Of a stretch of DNA of 64,000 bases, positions 49,166 to 60,260 are shown in pieces (within the stretch, counting starts at the first letter, position 1; the number at the start of each line of letters is the position of its first letter). The DNA is from Fasciola hepatica. Taxonomy: Eukaryota; Platyhelminthes; Trematoda; Plagiorchiida; Fasciolidae. The translations under genes and the position numbers were made by a program. A model generated the notes under the pieces. That model was given only the letters and a program-made list of their open reading frames with translations, did no database searches and was not told the DNA's origin. The stretch covers positions 4,547,501 to 4,611,500 of the forward strand of contig CANUEZ040000156.1 in NCBI GenBank assembly GCA_948099385.1. The letters are read 5' to 3'.

Positions 49166-50419
49166 AAATATTTGTTTCACGTCAGGATTGTGGGGTATAG
49201 CACTTTCTCTTATCAGCTCTGAATGGTAGCAGTCCGTTGCCTGTATAGAGGTACGCTTTTTTGACAGATGACCTCGATTAAGCGATTGTTCGGTACTTTC
49301 ACCGTTTTCCGTGGTGACTTGGGCATCCCTAATTGACGATAAACTGTGTTATATGCAAACCGGACATGCTACTGCTTATTTTGACAAATCTCAGGACATA
49401 TAGATTTTAGATCGTTTTGGTGAATCAAATCGAATTGGGTTTATTCGAGTCAGTAGTGCATTAGTATTCATACTTTGGAAGTCTGATATTACTAAGCTGT
49501 TTGAAATCGGATGAAGCAATGCACGACATTTTCTGCCCAATTTCTCTTTCGAACTTATTCTACTTTGACCGTTGCTCCTAGCAGATTAATTCTCATCTGA
49601 CTTTGCGTTATTATTTATGAAAAAGCAGACCTTTTTAGAATTGTTTGTTTCCCCTCAATGCGTAATTTATCCGAAGTGTATTTATATCGTCAGAGATCTA
49701 ATATGTCACAAACATATTCCGATTGGTCTTATCCTCAGGTGCTTTGACAGCAGACTTTTTGTAATCACTCCGACTTCAATCAGCAGTTCACTCACGAAGC
49801 GAATGTTTGCCTCAGTTGGAAAATGAAAAATACGGAACACCCGCTGAACTCCGCAGTCCTGTTGAATCCGGACTTCCATGAAAACAAAAATAAAACTCCA
49901 AGATTTGTAGAAACCTGCAAGATGGAGTTATACACCACGTTTTATGGTGTTCAGGGATATCCAACAGAGTTCATCTGTTTCCTTAGGTATCATTTATTGA
50001 AATTGAAAAATCGGCAAACAAACTGATCATAAGACTACCGTTCATCGTTTTTCAGCTCACGACGCAACTGCTCGTCGGTAACAATACTACCTTATTTAAC
50101 TTCTGCCATATATTGTGCAAAAGTGATATTTACGTGATTCATGCAATGGAAAGCTCTCCCAAGTATCTCCTGATATTTGTGGTCCATAAATTCCCCATTC
50201 AAATAGCTATTTATGAAGGAATCTTGACCGTTCCTTTATGAAAATAATACCATGTTTGGGTAACAGGAGGTTGGGGTTTTACTTGATATGATTCATCTTG
50301 CAAAATGATCGTTCAAACAACTGAAAAACATGAGATAACTGTGCAGCACTTTCATCGCTGTTAAGAGGGGCGCTATATCAAGTGGTGTATGTGAGTTCAC
50401 CAATCGATCGAGGGCCAGT

Positions 50420-50500
50420 CTGGATAGTCTTGGGGTTTAGGTGTTCAACCTGCAACCTTTCGTGCCCGGGTTCTAGTCCCATTTCGGTGCCCGGAGGAAG
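50420..50500 (+). repeat. tRNA-like SINE fragment
   Basis: TTGGGGTTTAGGTGTTCAAC as D-arm remnant, then CCCGGGTTCTAGTCCC as T-arm with B box. The tail GGTGCCCGGAGG does not match families A or B. Confidence 0.4.
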
Positions 50501-53500
50501 TTCACTGCGGATGATTCCTAACAAGGATGAAGCATCTGTGCAGTGCCCGTGTGGTTTTCAGTGGGTTGAAAGTTCACACTGCACGATGATATCGTTCGAA
50601 TGATGTGCTAATGTATTTTATTTATCATCTAGACTAATTTTTGGCCCATGGAACAGGGTACTATGTACTTATTTCGCACTGGCCCATAGACATTAAAGTT
50701 GGGAATTCAAATAATGTATTTTAGCTTCCATGAGGCAAGTTGCCAACACTGTTCACAGTCAGGAATAAAACTAGCTATTTCGGTATCTGGAATATCCGTC
50801 GTAATCGTTTGCTACAGTATGCAGAGTCGGGCGTCTATAAATTGATGTGCCATCTACACGGGTATCAATATAGAAATATTCCTATGACAGTAAATATCAC
50901 TACAATTAGTATCAGCTCTTTTACGCAAAAATCGTTCCAACCCTGTTCTAACAACCTTAATTGTCCGGTGCGAATTTGTTGCACTCTCATTAGCTCACCT
51001 GTTTGTTAACACCTGGTACTGTTTGCGTGCATGCCCGATGTGCAACACCCAAACTGGAGTTTCGATATGCGTCTGCTTACTGAAATCATTTGTTGTATGT
51101 AATGGAAAATCCACCTGTATTTTTCACAAAGAAAAGTTGTTGTCGCCGAAAAATGACTGACAAATAAAGAGCTCTATTAACCTATTTAAATAAACAGCTT
51201 CACACAACTCCATGATATAGAGCAGTATCCCGAGGAGAAGTCTTTATCCTTACAAAATTATTCGATTATCTAAAACCAAACAATTTTTCTAAACTGTCTG
51301 ATTTTCTGTCGTCAAACTATGATTCCCGGCGAACTGGTCAGAACACTGACCGGTGTGACCGTACCAGGCCCCGGGGAAAAGTTTGCAGCAATTCCAAACT
51401 AAACAATATAATCGGCCATTTATTTCATATCGTCCTCCGGATTATTCATTTTCTAACCTGTGTGGTTGCACTAATGATCCAGAGTTATTGTGTTCTAATC
51501 ATAGTGGTCCCCCAGGCCTATACCTCCCTCCGTGCTAGGAATTCTTCTCTATGGGAGACCTCTCAACATGCAGCAAATTTTACAGGATCAAATAACAAAC
51601 ACTATCTTTGGAGTTATAACCTCAGCAAAAACTGTTTTCAGATCGTAATTATTTGAGAACTACCACCACAAAGTTTGGCTGTGGCAATGTTAGATATGGA
51701 TATGATTTGAGCTAGAATCACTAAGCTACTGGTGATTTCTGATCACGTAGACCAAGTTTCATCTGGATCAGACAGCAATATTGGGGGTTGGGAAGGTTCC
51801 CGACTTATGCAAACACTTCGATATTGTTTGCCTGCCAAGGTGACTCCATGAGACATTTATCTAGGACCACATTCTTAAGGTGATCAGTAGGCATCACGGT
51901 AGTATGTCCTTTTTGTATCGCTTTTGATGAACTTTGAGGTCACCTATCCCAATATCACTCTCATTTCCCTCGAAAATCGTACTCCGTCAATCCTAGTGTT
52001 ATCAAGTCGATAAGATTCAACAACGAACATTCAGTCGGATGTATGTGTAGCTGAACTTGCATCATGGTTCCACCAAGTACGAACCTTTTATAGCTGAGTC
52101 AAACGGTGAAAAAGTGATCAAAGTGATCCAGACTGGAGAAAGTAGTCGAAATATTACAGAAATAAACGGCCTCCGTCATCGTCAAGTATGATTCCTTTTA
52201 CAAAGGACCTAATTAAAAACATCGTAAAAATGGTACGAATTCACGACAAAAATAACTCATCTCCGAGGCTGCAAGTTGTCCCATCGCTATGAAAAATATT
52301 CCAAAGATCTACTGAAGTCCGTCGGAAATTTTTCCAGTTTCCACCGGGCTGGTGGAAGAATAACCAACGAAATAGCAGGTTAATTTTGGCACGGAAAGCT
52401 GACGAAAACAAACGACAGACTATTTATGTTCCAAAGCCCTCGTATCATTTTGCGGTCAAAGAGCAATTGTCTCTTCTTGTTTAGACTGGTGGTCATGGAC
52501 TGAAATCAGCCGGGTTTAAGTCCTACCTTAAACAGTCAACATCAGTTCAAATAGCAACTGCTTCACGGATTTTGTTGGATATGTAATGACCATTCCCATT
52601 GTAAACTCTTGTCTGTATATGATTGTGATTCACTCTGAAGTAAGAGGCAACACACATTTGCAAAAGTTGACAAATCCATATTTTTAAAAAAGCAAATAAC
52701 TCAGAGGTTCTGGGATAGTATTCGACCCATGTGCAAATTATTTACCTCCTAGATATTGGTCACTTGATTGCACGGAAAGGTTTCCGTTGAAAACTATGAG
52801 CACGCCGGATGTTAAATGATCCCTTAGGTTAAGTAAACAAGAGCGAACGACACAAGATACACATTTTTCTACCGAACTACTCGTTAAAAATCTTACTACT
52901 TATTTCACCATTTCCCTTTCTGGATGCAATGTTTACGAGACAGAAACAAGTATAGTGAGCCCCGGAAAAACAAACCGAAATTGCCATATTGGGAAGGCGA
53001 GATTAGCTATTATTCTCCGTCGTTAATAGCCCTCATGAGCTCGGTTTTGGAGTACAATTTTCGTGGTTGGAAGGTATTTGCAGGTCAAGAAATCGAATTG
53101 TCAAGTGTCTTGAACAAAGCTGGTTATATCTGTTAATTACTCATCTATACATTTCTAACTTCAGGTGAAATCGTCGTAACTTCAAGTGAGTTTCCCGTAA
53201 ATCCAATTGAATCCTACGTAACTTCAGATGAAACTCCAATTGCATCGCTGTCCAAACATAGACATGTGATTGACTTGACAGCGATCACTTGTCACCTGAC
53301 CACGAAATATCTCTACCTCGTGATCACCAACATTGCAGTGATAACTTCCACGTCAAAAAGGGAAATAACACTTTCTGAACATATTATCTAAAAGGGCGCC
53401 CCGTTGGTTCTGTAAGTCGCTGTTTTTTAATCCCTAGTATATTTTCTGTAGGTGATATATTGATAGGTGAACTCTAAGTAAAAGTCATAAAGAGATCTCT

Positions 53501-54769
53501 TAATTCATGGTTTTCCCTAGTACGGTCTTATAGTACAGATATATGATTGGTCGGCTGTTGATTAGAGCTCGAGAGAAGCCTGTGCACTTAAGTTATAAAT
53601 GTGTATTTTACGATAAGGGAATAAGACAGCTCAGTATGTTTTACTTTCAACGGGAATACGGAAGAACAACTGTATATAAAAAGTGGTCGCGCATTTCAAT
53701 TTGTTGAATTTATTTGAAACTCGATACCGACAATTGGTAAAGAGAATAGAAGAGTGACCGAACACTTGAACAAGACATCTCTCACTTTCGAAGGTCCACC
53801 TTTGCTACGTTCAAGTCATCAACATATGTGAGTAGAATTAAATTAAGGAGTGATGATTGGGTGTTTGCAGATTAAAATATAATTGCTAAGTTTGTTGTAT
53901 GAACTACAGGAAGTACGTATCGATTGGCGGTGCTACCGTCACTCATACAAAAAAAAGAACTGCAAGACAAGAAACGACTTTCATTTTCTGGCCAAATAAG
54001 TGGATGCTTTTCGAACCATGAAAATACCTAAGGCATCCTGTTGTCCTGGATCCATCAGGAGTTCAATACTGAAAGCAATATAAATTTTGCTAGAATATCA
54101 CAAATGTAAGGTGGCACTCATTAACTACTTCATGTCGTTCTGATAGTTACCTGACCAGTGTAGTTGGAAAACCACCTTAAGGGAATCAGTTATTTTATCT
54201 GCAGAAATGGCTGGTAGTGAACCGATGCTCGTGACCAATATGTGGTTTGCACCACAACTGCCATCCCACAGGTTTTGTTTCAGTAATCAGGTCAGCAGAC
54301 GTTCTAACTGTCGGCTATATTTCAGGTAAACAGATAGACCCAGTGCTGATGATTTCTTGTAGTCCGATCAGGAGATTTTAAATTCGTAGGTGACGAATGT
54401 TTCACGCCTAACTGAATCACGGAGTTTCATGCTAATCCATCCAGGAATTCAATCATATGATTTTGCAGTTTACAGCTCGAAAGCTTAATTCTAGGGTACA
54501 GTTGGTCCTAGCAACCCGCTCTGATGAACACCTCTTCCTACCTGTTTAGTAACTGGATTCGTTCGCCGATATTTAGCGTTTATTGGATGATATGACGGTT
54601 GCAAATAGCTGGAATATTTGATCGAATAGATACTTCAAAATCAACAGAGGGCAATAGAAGCAGTGTGCAGGGTAAAATCTATGATGATTGTCTTTGAGAC
54701 AACAAAACACTGCCTCTCTCTCCCCCCAAAAAATCCAGAGAAGCAGAAAGACGGAATCCGTAATCGCAG
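50501..54769. other. No gene seen
   Basis: Unique sequence. A 63-codon open frame at 52293-52484 (plus) reads RRKFFQFPPGWWKNNQR and looks mildly protein-like but has no borders. Confidence 0.45.
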
Positions 54770-54835
54770 TGGCCAAAAAATCAAGTCAACGGTCCTACTA
54801 CTTACTCTGCCCATTTGACTGTTTTACTCAACCAA
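54770..54835 (+). CDS. Possible 66-bp exon with consensus donor
   Basis: Between CGCAG and CAA/GTAAGT one frame reads WPKNQVNGPTTYSAHLTVLL. The donor is near-perfect; the acceptor lacks a pyrimidine tract. Same length as the candidate at 34499-34564, which may be coincidence. Confidence 0.15.
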
Positions 54836-54911
54836 GTAAGTTATATCCTCCTTCTATCTCTTGTATTTACATCAGAGCCCATGTTTCCAACTATTTCGCC
54901 ATTATGGAGAA

Positions 54912-54994
54912 TGCCGGATGTGGCGAATGTTCATTATCATGAAATTCGGACCCTGACCTTCAGGGTTCGATTCCCGCCACCACCGGTCTCTTCC
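54912..54994 (+). repeat. tRNA-like SINE fragment
   Basis: GCCGGATGTGGCGAATGTTC, then CAGGGTTCGATTCCCG, a perfect B box with T-arm, then CCACCACCGGTCTC, a tail loosely like family B. Confidence 0.45.
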
Positions 54995-55914
54995 TTATTC
55001 GAAAGCCTTTGATTGACCGAGGCCCCTTTCAGAAAGGGAAAACATTGTCGTGTAATAAATACGGGAAGCAAAACTTTGTTGCTATTATTATTATCGTTAT
55101 CAATAACAAGGATGTGACACAAGATGTGCACAAATTTGCCAATAAAATCCTCGCAATATATTCGCCATTGATGATCAAATATTTTAGTGGAATTTTTCGA
55201 TGACTTTGTCTATTCTCAGTCGACCTAAAGAGATTAAAGGCCTTCTTTTGTTCTCTCTCCTTCTCTGGATTCAAGTCAGTCAGCTTGGTATTAACACGTT
55301 CATCATTCCATGAAAATATGTTCTGTTTCCTAAGAAGTGACGATGAATCTGGGTTGACTAAAATTAAACAGCAACCTATTGATTGAAGCTATTGATCAGT
55401 TGGCTCCAAAGAATGGTTCAATTCAAAGCGTATCTGATTGATTTTTTTGTGACATTTGTCCCAAATTTCCAACTTAAGGCAGTTCACTGATCCATTCACA
55501 AATTCTTGGTTGCTTCTCACATAGCGGGTACGCAACAAAATATGCGAAACTGACTTTACTCATTTTATGGAGCTATGATTCAGCCTGAACGGTCAAAAGA
55601 AAATAAAAAATATAATCCAGATTGGGGATCGAATTTTGACTCCGAGCAAAACAGATTTCACCAATACAGTGGTATGGTTATCATTTTGGTAAGCGTATTC
55701 TATTTGGAATCTCAAACTGTGAAACCTTCCACGGAAATTTATGAACATACTTTGATGTGCGTTGAACTTTAATTCATTAAAGCTATGAAGTTCATTGATA
55801 AGAATTTCACACGGTTTACTGCCGATAGGGATTTTACAAAATTTTGTTCCATGTTTAACGCTGATCGTTGTTGACTGGCTTGGAAGAGTTATTTGTTGCC
55901 AGGGGACAACTGTA

Positions 55915-55983
<69 letters not shown>
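55915..55983. repeat. Long (TA)n array 1
   Basis: About 34 perfect TA units. Open in all frames on both strands, so it inflates ORFs here. Confidence 0.98.
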
Positions 55984-55984
<1 letters not shown>

Positions 55985-56169
55985 GTTCACTAGGATCAAA
56001 TTTGAATCGTCTGGAGTGTGAATGGATACTCTTCATTGAAGAGCCCACAAATGAATGACAACTGTGATTTCTTATAGTTATTCGTGTCTGGGTCACTGCT
56101 AACCCAACGAACAACGAGGCTGCATGTGCAAGCGCTCATATTGATAGTAAGTAGTATGTAAACGTGTGG

Positions 56170-56171
<2 letters not shown>

Positions 56172-56225
<54 letters not shown>
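56172..56225. repeat. Long (TA)n array 2
   Basis: About 27 perfect TA units, 190 bases after array 1; the sequence between is unique. Confidence 0.98.
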
Positions 56226-56228
<3 letters not shown>

Positions 56229-56645
56229 ACCTTTTAATTGGAAAACTGACCCAGCTTTCTTTATTCAGGCACGTGCTCAAGGTTAACACTAGTAGCTTAG
56301 TGATTGCAGCCGCAAAACCCGTCGATCTATTTTCGGATGTCAAGGTGTCTATCGATAACTTGATGGCAGATCAGAATGACATATTATACTATGAATAACC
56401 TAGCTGTCACGTGGTCCTAAAATAGCTCAGTCAAGTGGATGGATGTTGGCATTCAGTGATAGCTACATTCACTTTGTTATTTTGAACTATGCTTCCGTTA
56501 ATTTATTCATTTTAAGTTATATTTCCATACTTCTGGAAACAATACCTGAGTCAGATGATGCATATAACTACGTATATAGATAAGTTAATAATAAAGTAGA
56601 CGAGAAAATGAGTTATTAATTATGTAATTAATTACGCAGTGAATA

Positions 56646-56663
56646 TGTATGTATGTATGTAAG
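56646..56663. repeat. Short (TATG)n
   Basis: About four TATG units. Confidence 0.8.
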
Positions 56664-57791
56664 TTTGTATCTCTTTATGGGTTTGAGCATGCACGTACGG
56701 CGCGGTTTAATGCAGAGTCTGAGGGTAGTTTGATATCCGAGCTGAGTACAACGTTTTTCCTTTTTGTTCAGCCTTTGGATGGTTGGTGGGAGACCGTTCT
56801 ACTTGTTATCTATACGCATGCTGCACATCAGAGAGACAAAGATGTAGTGCTATTAACTCTCGTTTGATACTTATTGGTTCAGAGTAAATATAAAATGATA
56901 GGTGATTCAGTGTTGAAAAACCGCGCGAATTACCAGTCCAGTGAGAACTGATCAGCTTTCATCTGAACACTAAGTGAAAAGATTTGTTTTATTTTATGGG
57001 ACACTAATCCAAGGCCAAATAAAACAGACGTCACAGTGTCGCGCAGGAAACGAGGTAGGTTGTAGACATTTCAAAAACTGGACCGTATTCCATTTCATCA
57101 CGCTTTTATTAACTGGAATAGAAGGTTAATTCCCAATCTTACTATGAATACTACGTTTAGAACCCCAGTATACATAGTTTTTATGTTGGGAATTAACCCT
57201 CGCGCTGCACTATTCACATTAGATTTATAAAATTTGGATGAAGGTGAGCTTAACAGAGGTGGGTTTAAATTATTCATCTGGAAAAACAGAAATATCAAAA
57301 CACACGTCCGAATAAACGGTATCAATGTCATCATTCGAAAACAATCATGAAGAGCTATCCCGTGAATATAACTGAAGGATAATCCATAAAACTGACGCTA
57401 GAAAACCCACTGCTGACAAGCCCTAACAATGAACATCTATTCTCTTGTTTGAGTCAATACACCAAATGATTTATTTTGGCTTTACATGGTTCACAACCTC
57501 ATCGCCCAAGGTCAAAATAATTGGTGCTCTTTAATAGCAATATCAGCAGTTGTAACCGTATTTTTGACCGTCTGTGTGCTGCATTGACATAAGTTATCGG
57601 AACAAAATTTTCTGTTAGATCTACTATGGTCTGAAAAAACCCATAGAGCGCATTCGGAAAACAGGTTGGCGAATAAACTCTCTTTCAATGATTCTCGATC
57701 ATTCCAATACAACACAACATATGTGACTAAATGCATAAGGGATACTTTCAGTCAAAGAAGTTAGTGTTAAGGAACCGTATTCACACTTGCT

Positions 57792-58225
57792 TTAGCACAC
57801 TTTTGTCCGGAGATCGGGTGTGAACGGATCATCACACGCTCTGCTTTTAGGGTAATCGGATGATCTAGCAACTACCATTGGGTGGTGAGTGTGCCAGGGT
57901 AGACTGAGTGAACGCACAAATTGCTTTTGAGAGGACAAACAGAAGGTGCGAGTAGGCGAATTTCGGCTGCTTCCGCTGTGGCCAAGACGTGAATTCTCAC
58001 ACATCTGGACAACACACCTCAGACCCTATACAGGAGGCGAAAAGCTTGATCGATGTTGACCGTATGGTTAGTCTCGGCTAAGTGTGAAACAATTGTTCTG
58101 GTAATCGACTCAATTGCTCCAGTCCTCAAACACACTGGGTGATGCTCACGGATGCCTTCAGACAGGCATCTGGTCTTGCTGCCTGTATATGCTTTTCCAC
58201 AGGAAAAGTGAAGGAGTATACGCAA
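57792..58225 (-). pseudogene. GIY-YIG endonuclease and C-terminal tail of the Penelope-like element
   Basis: The first part (58225-58019) reads CGKAYTGSKTRCLSEGIREH, which follows the GIY-YIG pattern G-x-x-Y-x-G followed by an arginine-containing helix and a glutamate-histidine pair. It continues with a segment ending SHLAETNHTVNIDQAFRLL, usual after this domain in PLEs. A stop and frame change follow. The second part (58004-57792) holds QKQFVRSLSLPW, the C-terminal signature of many PLE proteins. The domain nicks target DNA before reverse transcription. The histidine/tyrosine position at the first G-I-Y is changed (K-A-Y), so activity is doubtful even apart from the breaks. Confidence 0.82.
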
Positions 58226-58739
58226 AATGAGACCATAGAATTAGGTTCATTGTCTCTTAACCGCAAACACACCGCTGGCCTAGATGCGAACCAACAGGTA
58301 GTCAAACAGCATGGAATGTCTAGTCGATGACGCTTGATAATCTTCGGTGCACGACATTTGCCAATGTGTCACCTTTAAACTACTCGGAGGTGTACCCTGG
58401 CTTCTTCTCAAGTGCCTCCTTCCGGGAAGCATCTTTGTCCATCTTCATCATTAGGTAGACTAAACGTTCCCGGTATCAGTTTTGAAGAAACATTTTGTGC
58501 GTCGTAAGAAGTTCTTTTATGGTATCTCTGGTGTTTATCTTTTTGCCTCCGCTCGTTAGATACGTAGTTAGGTTGCTTTTAAACCTAGAAGGTATGAAGC
58601 TACTGGAGGGGAAATGCTGTCATTCCGTATTGGTTTTCTGTGTACCGACTACCTTATTGAGCCACCTTCACGACGAGTCAAATATACATCTAAGAAGACT
58701 GTCGAGTTGATTGGTTCTGATTCTGGTTCGGAAGTGCCG

Positions 58740-60255
58740 AGATGTAGCTGTTCAGTAGTTGATTTCTGTCGACGAAATGATCTGTTATACATAAAATATC
58801 ACATTGTTTGTACAACTGAAGATTTCGGATCGATGAGTGCAATGGGCTGTTTTCCAACTCTGCCATAAAAACATCAAAAATTATTGGCTCGAGTGGAGAT
58901 ACCGTTGCTACGAAGTCTTTTTGACGACAAACCTGTCCGTTAAACTTAAACTGAATATTTTGTGTACAGGAAAATAGTAACTACCGCAGGTCATTCAATG
59001 GCTTACCTATATCGATCCCATTCGTTTTTCTGTAGTAGAAAAGATAACCGACGGTTTCGCTGATGGTGATGTTAGCGAAAACTGACTTGACGTCTAATGA
59101 CAGTATATGCCATACTTTCACGCTAAGGTCACTCATATTGTAATGGCCGGGTTGTAAGCCGCCATGTTGTTGTCTGAGTAATGTAAGTATTGGTGCTTTT
59201 CATACTCTTACTGAGCTTCGGGTCATGCAGTTTTCTCTCCTTGTGCTTTGCAGATCAACACGCTCAACCCCCGGCGAAAGATTACTGCCACTTGCATGTG
59301 ACCATATCTTACAAGTTCTAATGCATCCTCTAAACTGTGTTTTGTTATTTCTACCCTAGCAGACTCCAAGAGATTGGTCAAACACTTAGCCACGGCTTGA
59401 CACGTTGATTTAGTCATATCGAGAATGGATCCTGGTGGAATACTTGTCTTATGGATTTCTGACAGTCCATAAAGTCTTGGGATGGCTTTTTGTGTAGGTC
59501 GAATTCTTTCGTATACGGCAGAGTCAATAACCCCTGCTATTTAAGGCACCGCAGCGTGGGAACCGGCGACTTCTCTATTAGGCTCGTCTAGTCTTTGTCG
59601 GTCTCCATTTTCGTGGACTTGAAATCTTCACTTAGTATGGCCTCCACCTGATTGATATAGTCCGACTTGTTAGGAAGCACTACACCTGCACATTTGTCAG
59701 ATCTTGATATAATCACTTTCTTATTCTTTGTATCTCTCTTCGTCATTTTGAATGACCTTTTCTCAATAACCCTATCACTACTGGCTTAGGTCCATTGTAC
59801 TGGTAGCTCGTGGTCATCAAAGTAAGCTTGAGATTTCCTAGTTTTTTTTGTGATGATGGGAGTAGATCTGTCAATTAGGCATATAAGTTCTCGAATTCCA
59901 CCTTAATATCTAGTTGTTGGATCTTGTTGGTTGGAATACAGAACTTAGGTCCCAAATACAGCACTTCTAGCAGAAATTTGTCTAACACAATGTTGGATAG
60001 GTTATGAACAAATCTGTCAGGATTCGAGGAAAAATCACCCGCAGGTTTTGATCTTTGTGTACTTTTCATCACTGTGCTACCTTTCTGATCCACTTGTATG
60101 TTCACGATTAACTGGACGTATTCAGTGAATCTCTTTCTTTCGGTTAATGTTAACTGATCGAGCGTGCGTGAGGATGTCACACAAGTACTTTCTAAATCCA
60201 CTAGGTGGCTAGACACAGTATCACGCATATTGAGAGCTTGACACCAAAGCGACAC
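58740..60255 (-). pseudogene. Penelope-like reverse transcriptase, inactivated
   Basis: Frame pieces in order: a PLE N-terminal block with NLSNIVLDKF...YLGPKF (about 60003-59878); the block ISRSDKCAGVVLPNKSDY (59722-59612), equivalent to the family's R-P-D-K-G-x-G-V-V; RPTQKAIPRLYGLSEIHK and the following AVAKCLTNLLE segment (59501-59290); motif A as SLDVKSVFANITISETV (from 59103), with its aspartate kept; QNIQFKFNGQ and then SPLEP, equivalent to the G-S-P-L-G-P of motif B (58899-58885); and YKQCDILCIT (about 58810-58783) where the family has a Y-V-D-D catalytic box. That box has lost residues, so the enzyme is dead. An in-frame TAG lies just before LLFSCTQ (about 58980) and at least two frame changes separate the blocks. 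Catalysis would have been cDNA synthesis at a nicked target. Neighbours downstream on the same strand are its own endonuclease remains. Confidence 0.88.
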
Positions 60256-60260
60256 ACGAG

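Larger units (their letters stand above)
57780..60260 (-). mobile_element. Penelope-like retroelement, decayed
   Basis: Read on the minus strand, this stretch carries the parts of a Penelope-like element (PLE) in the expected order: an N-terminal conserved block (about 60003-59878), reverse transcriptase blocks (59722-58783), a GIY-YIG endonuclease (58225-58019) and the C-terminal block ending QKQFVRSLSLPW (57929-57894). The span of about 2.4 kb is close to that of a complete PLE reading frame, so this is an almost full-span copy broken by frameshifts and stops, not a fragment. PLEs copy themselves through RNA by target-primed reverse transcription. I could not find the element's terminal repeats or target duplication, so both outer borders are approximate. 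Identification rests on several independent family motifs in one order and is firm at family level; the clade is not assigned. Confidence 0.9.

Noticed and set aside
52293..52484. Plus-strand open frame of 63 codons with a protein-like sequence
   Set aside because: Too short to stand out from chance and without splice or start signals.
55593..56343. ORFs of 87-173 codons around the (TA)n arrays
   Set aside because: Their length comes from Y-I repeats encoded by (TA)n, which contains no stop when uninterrupted.
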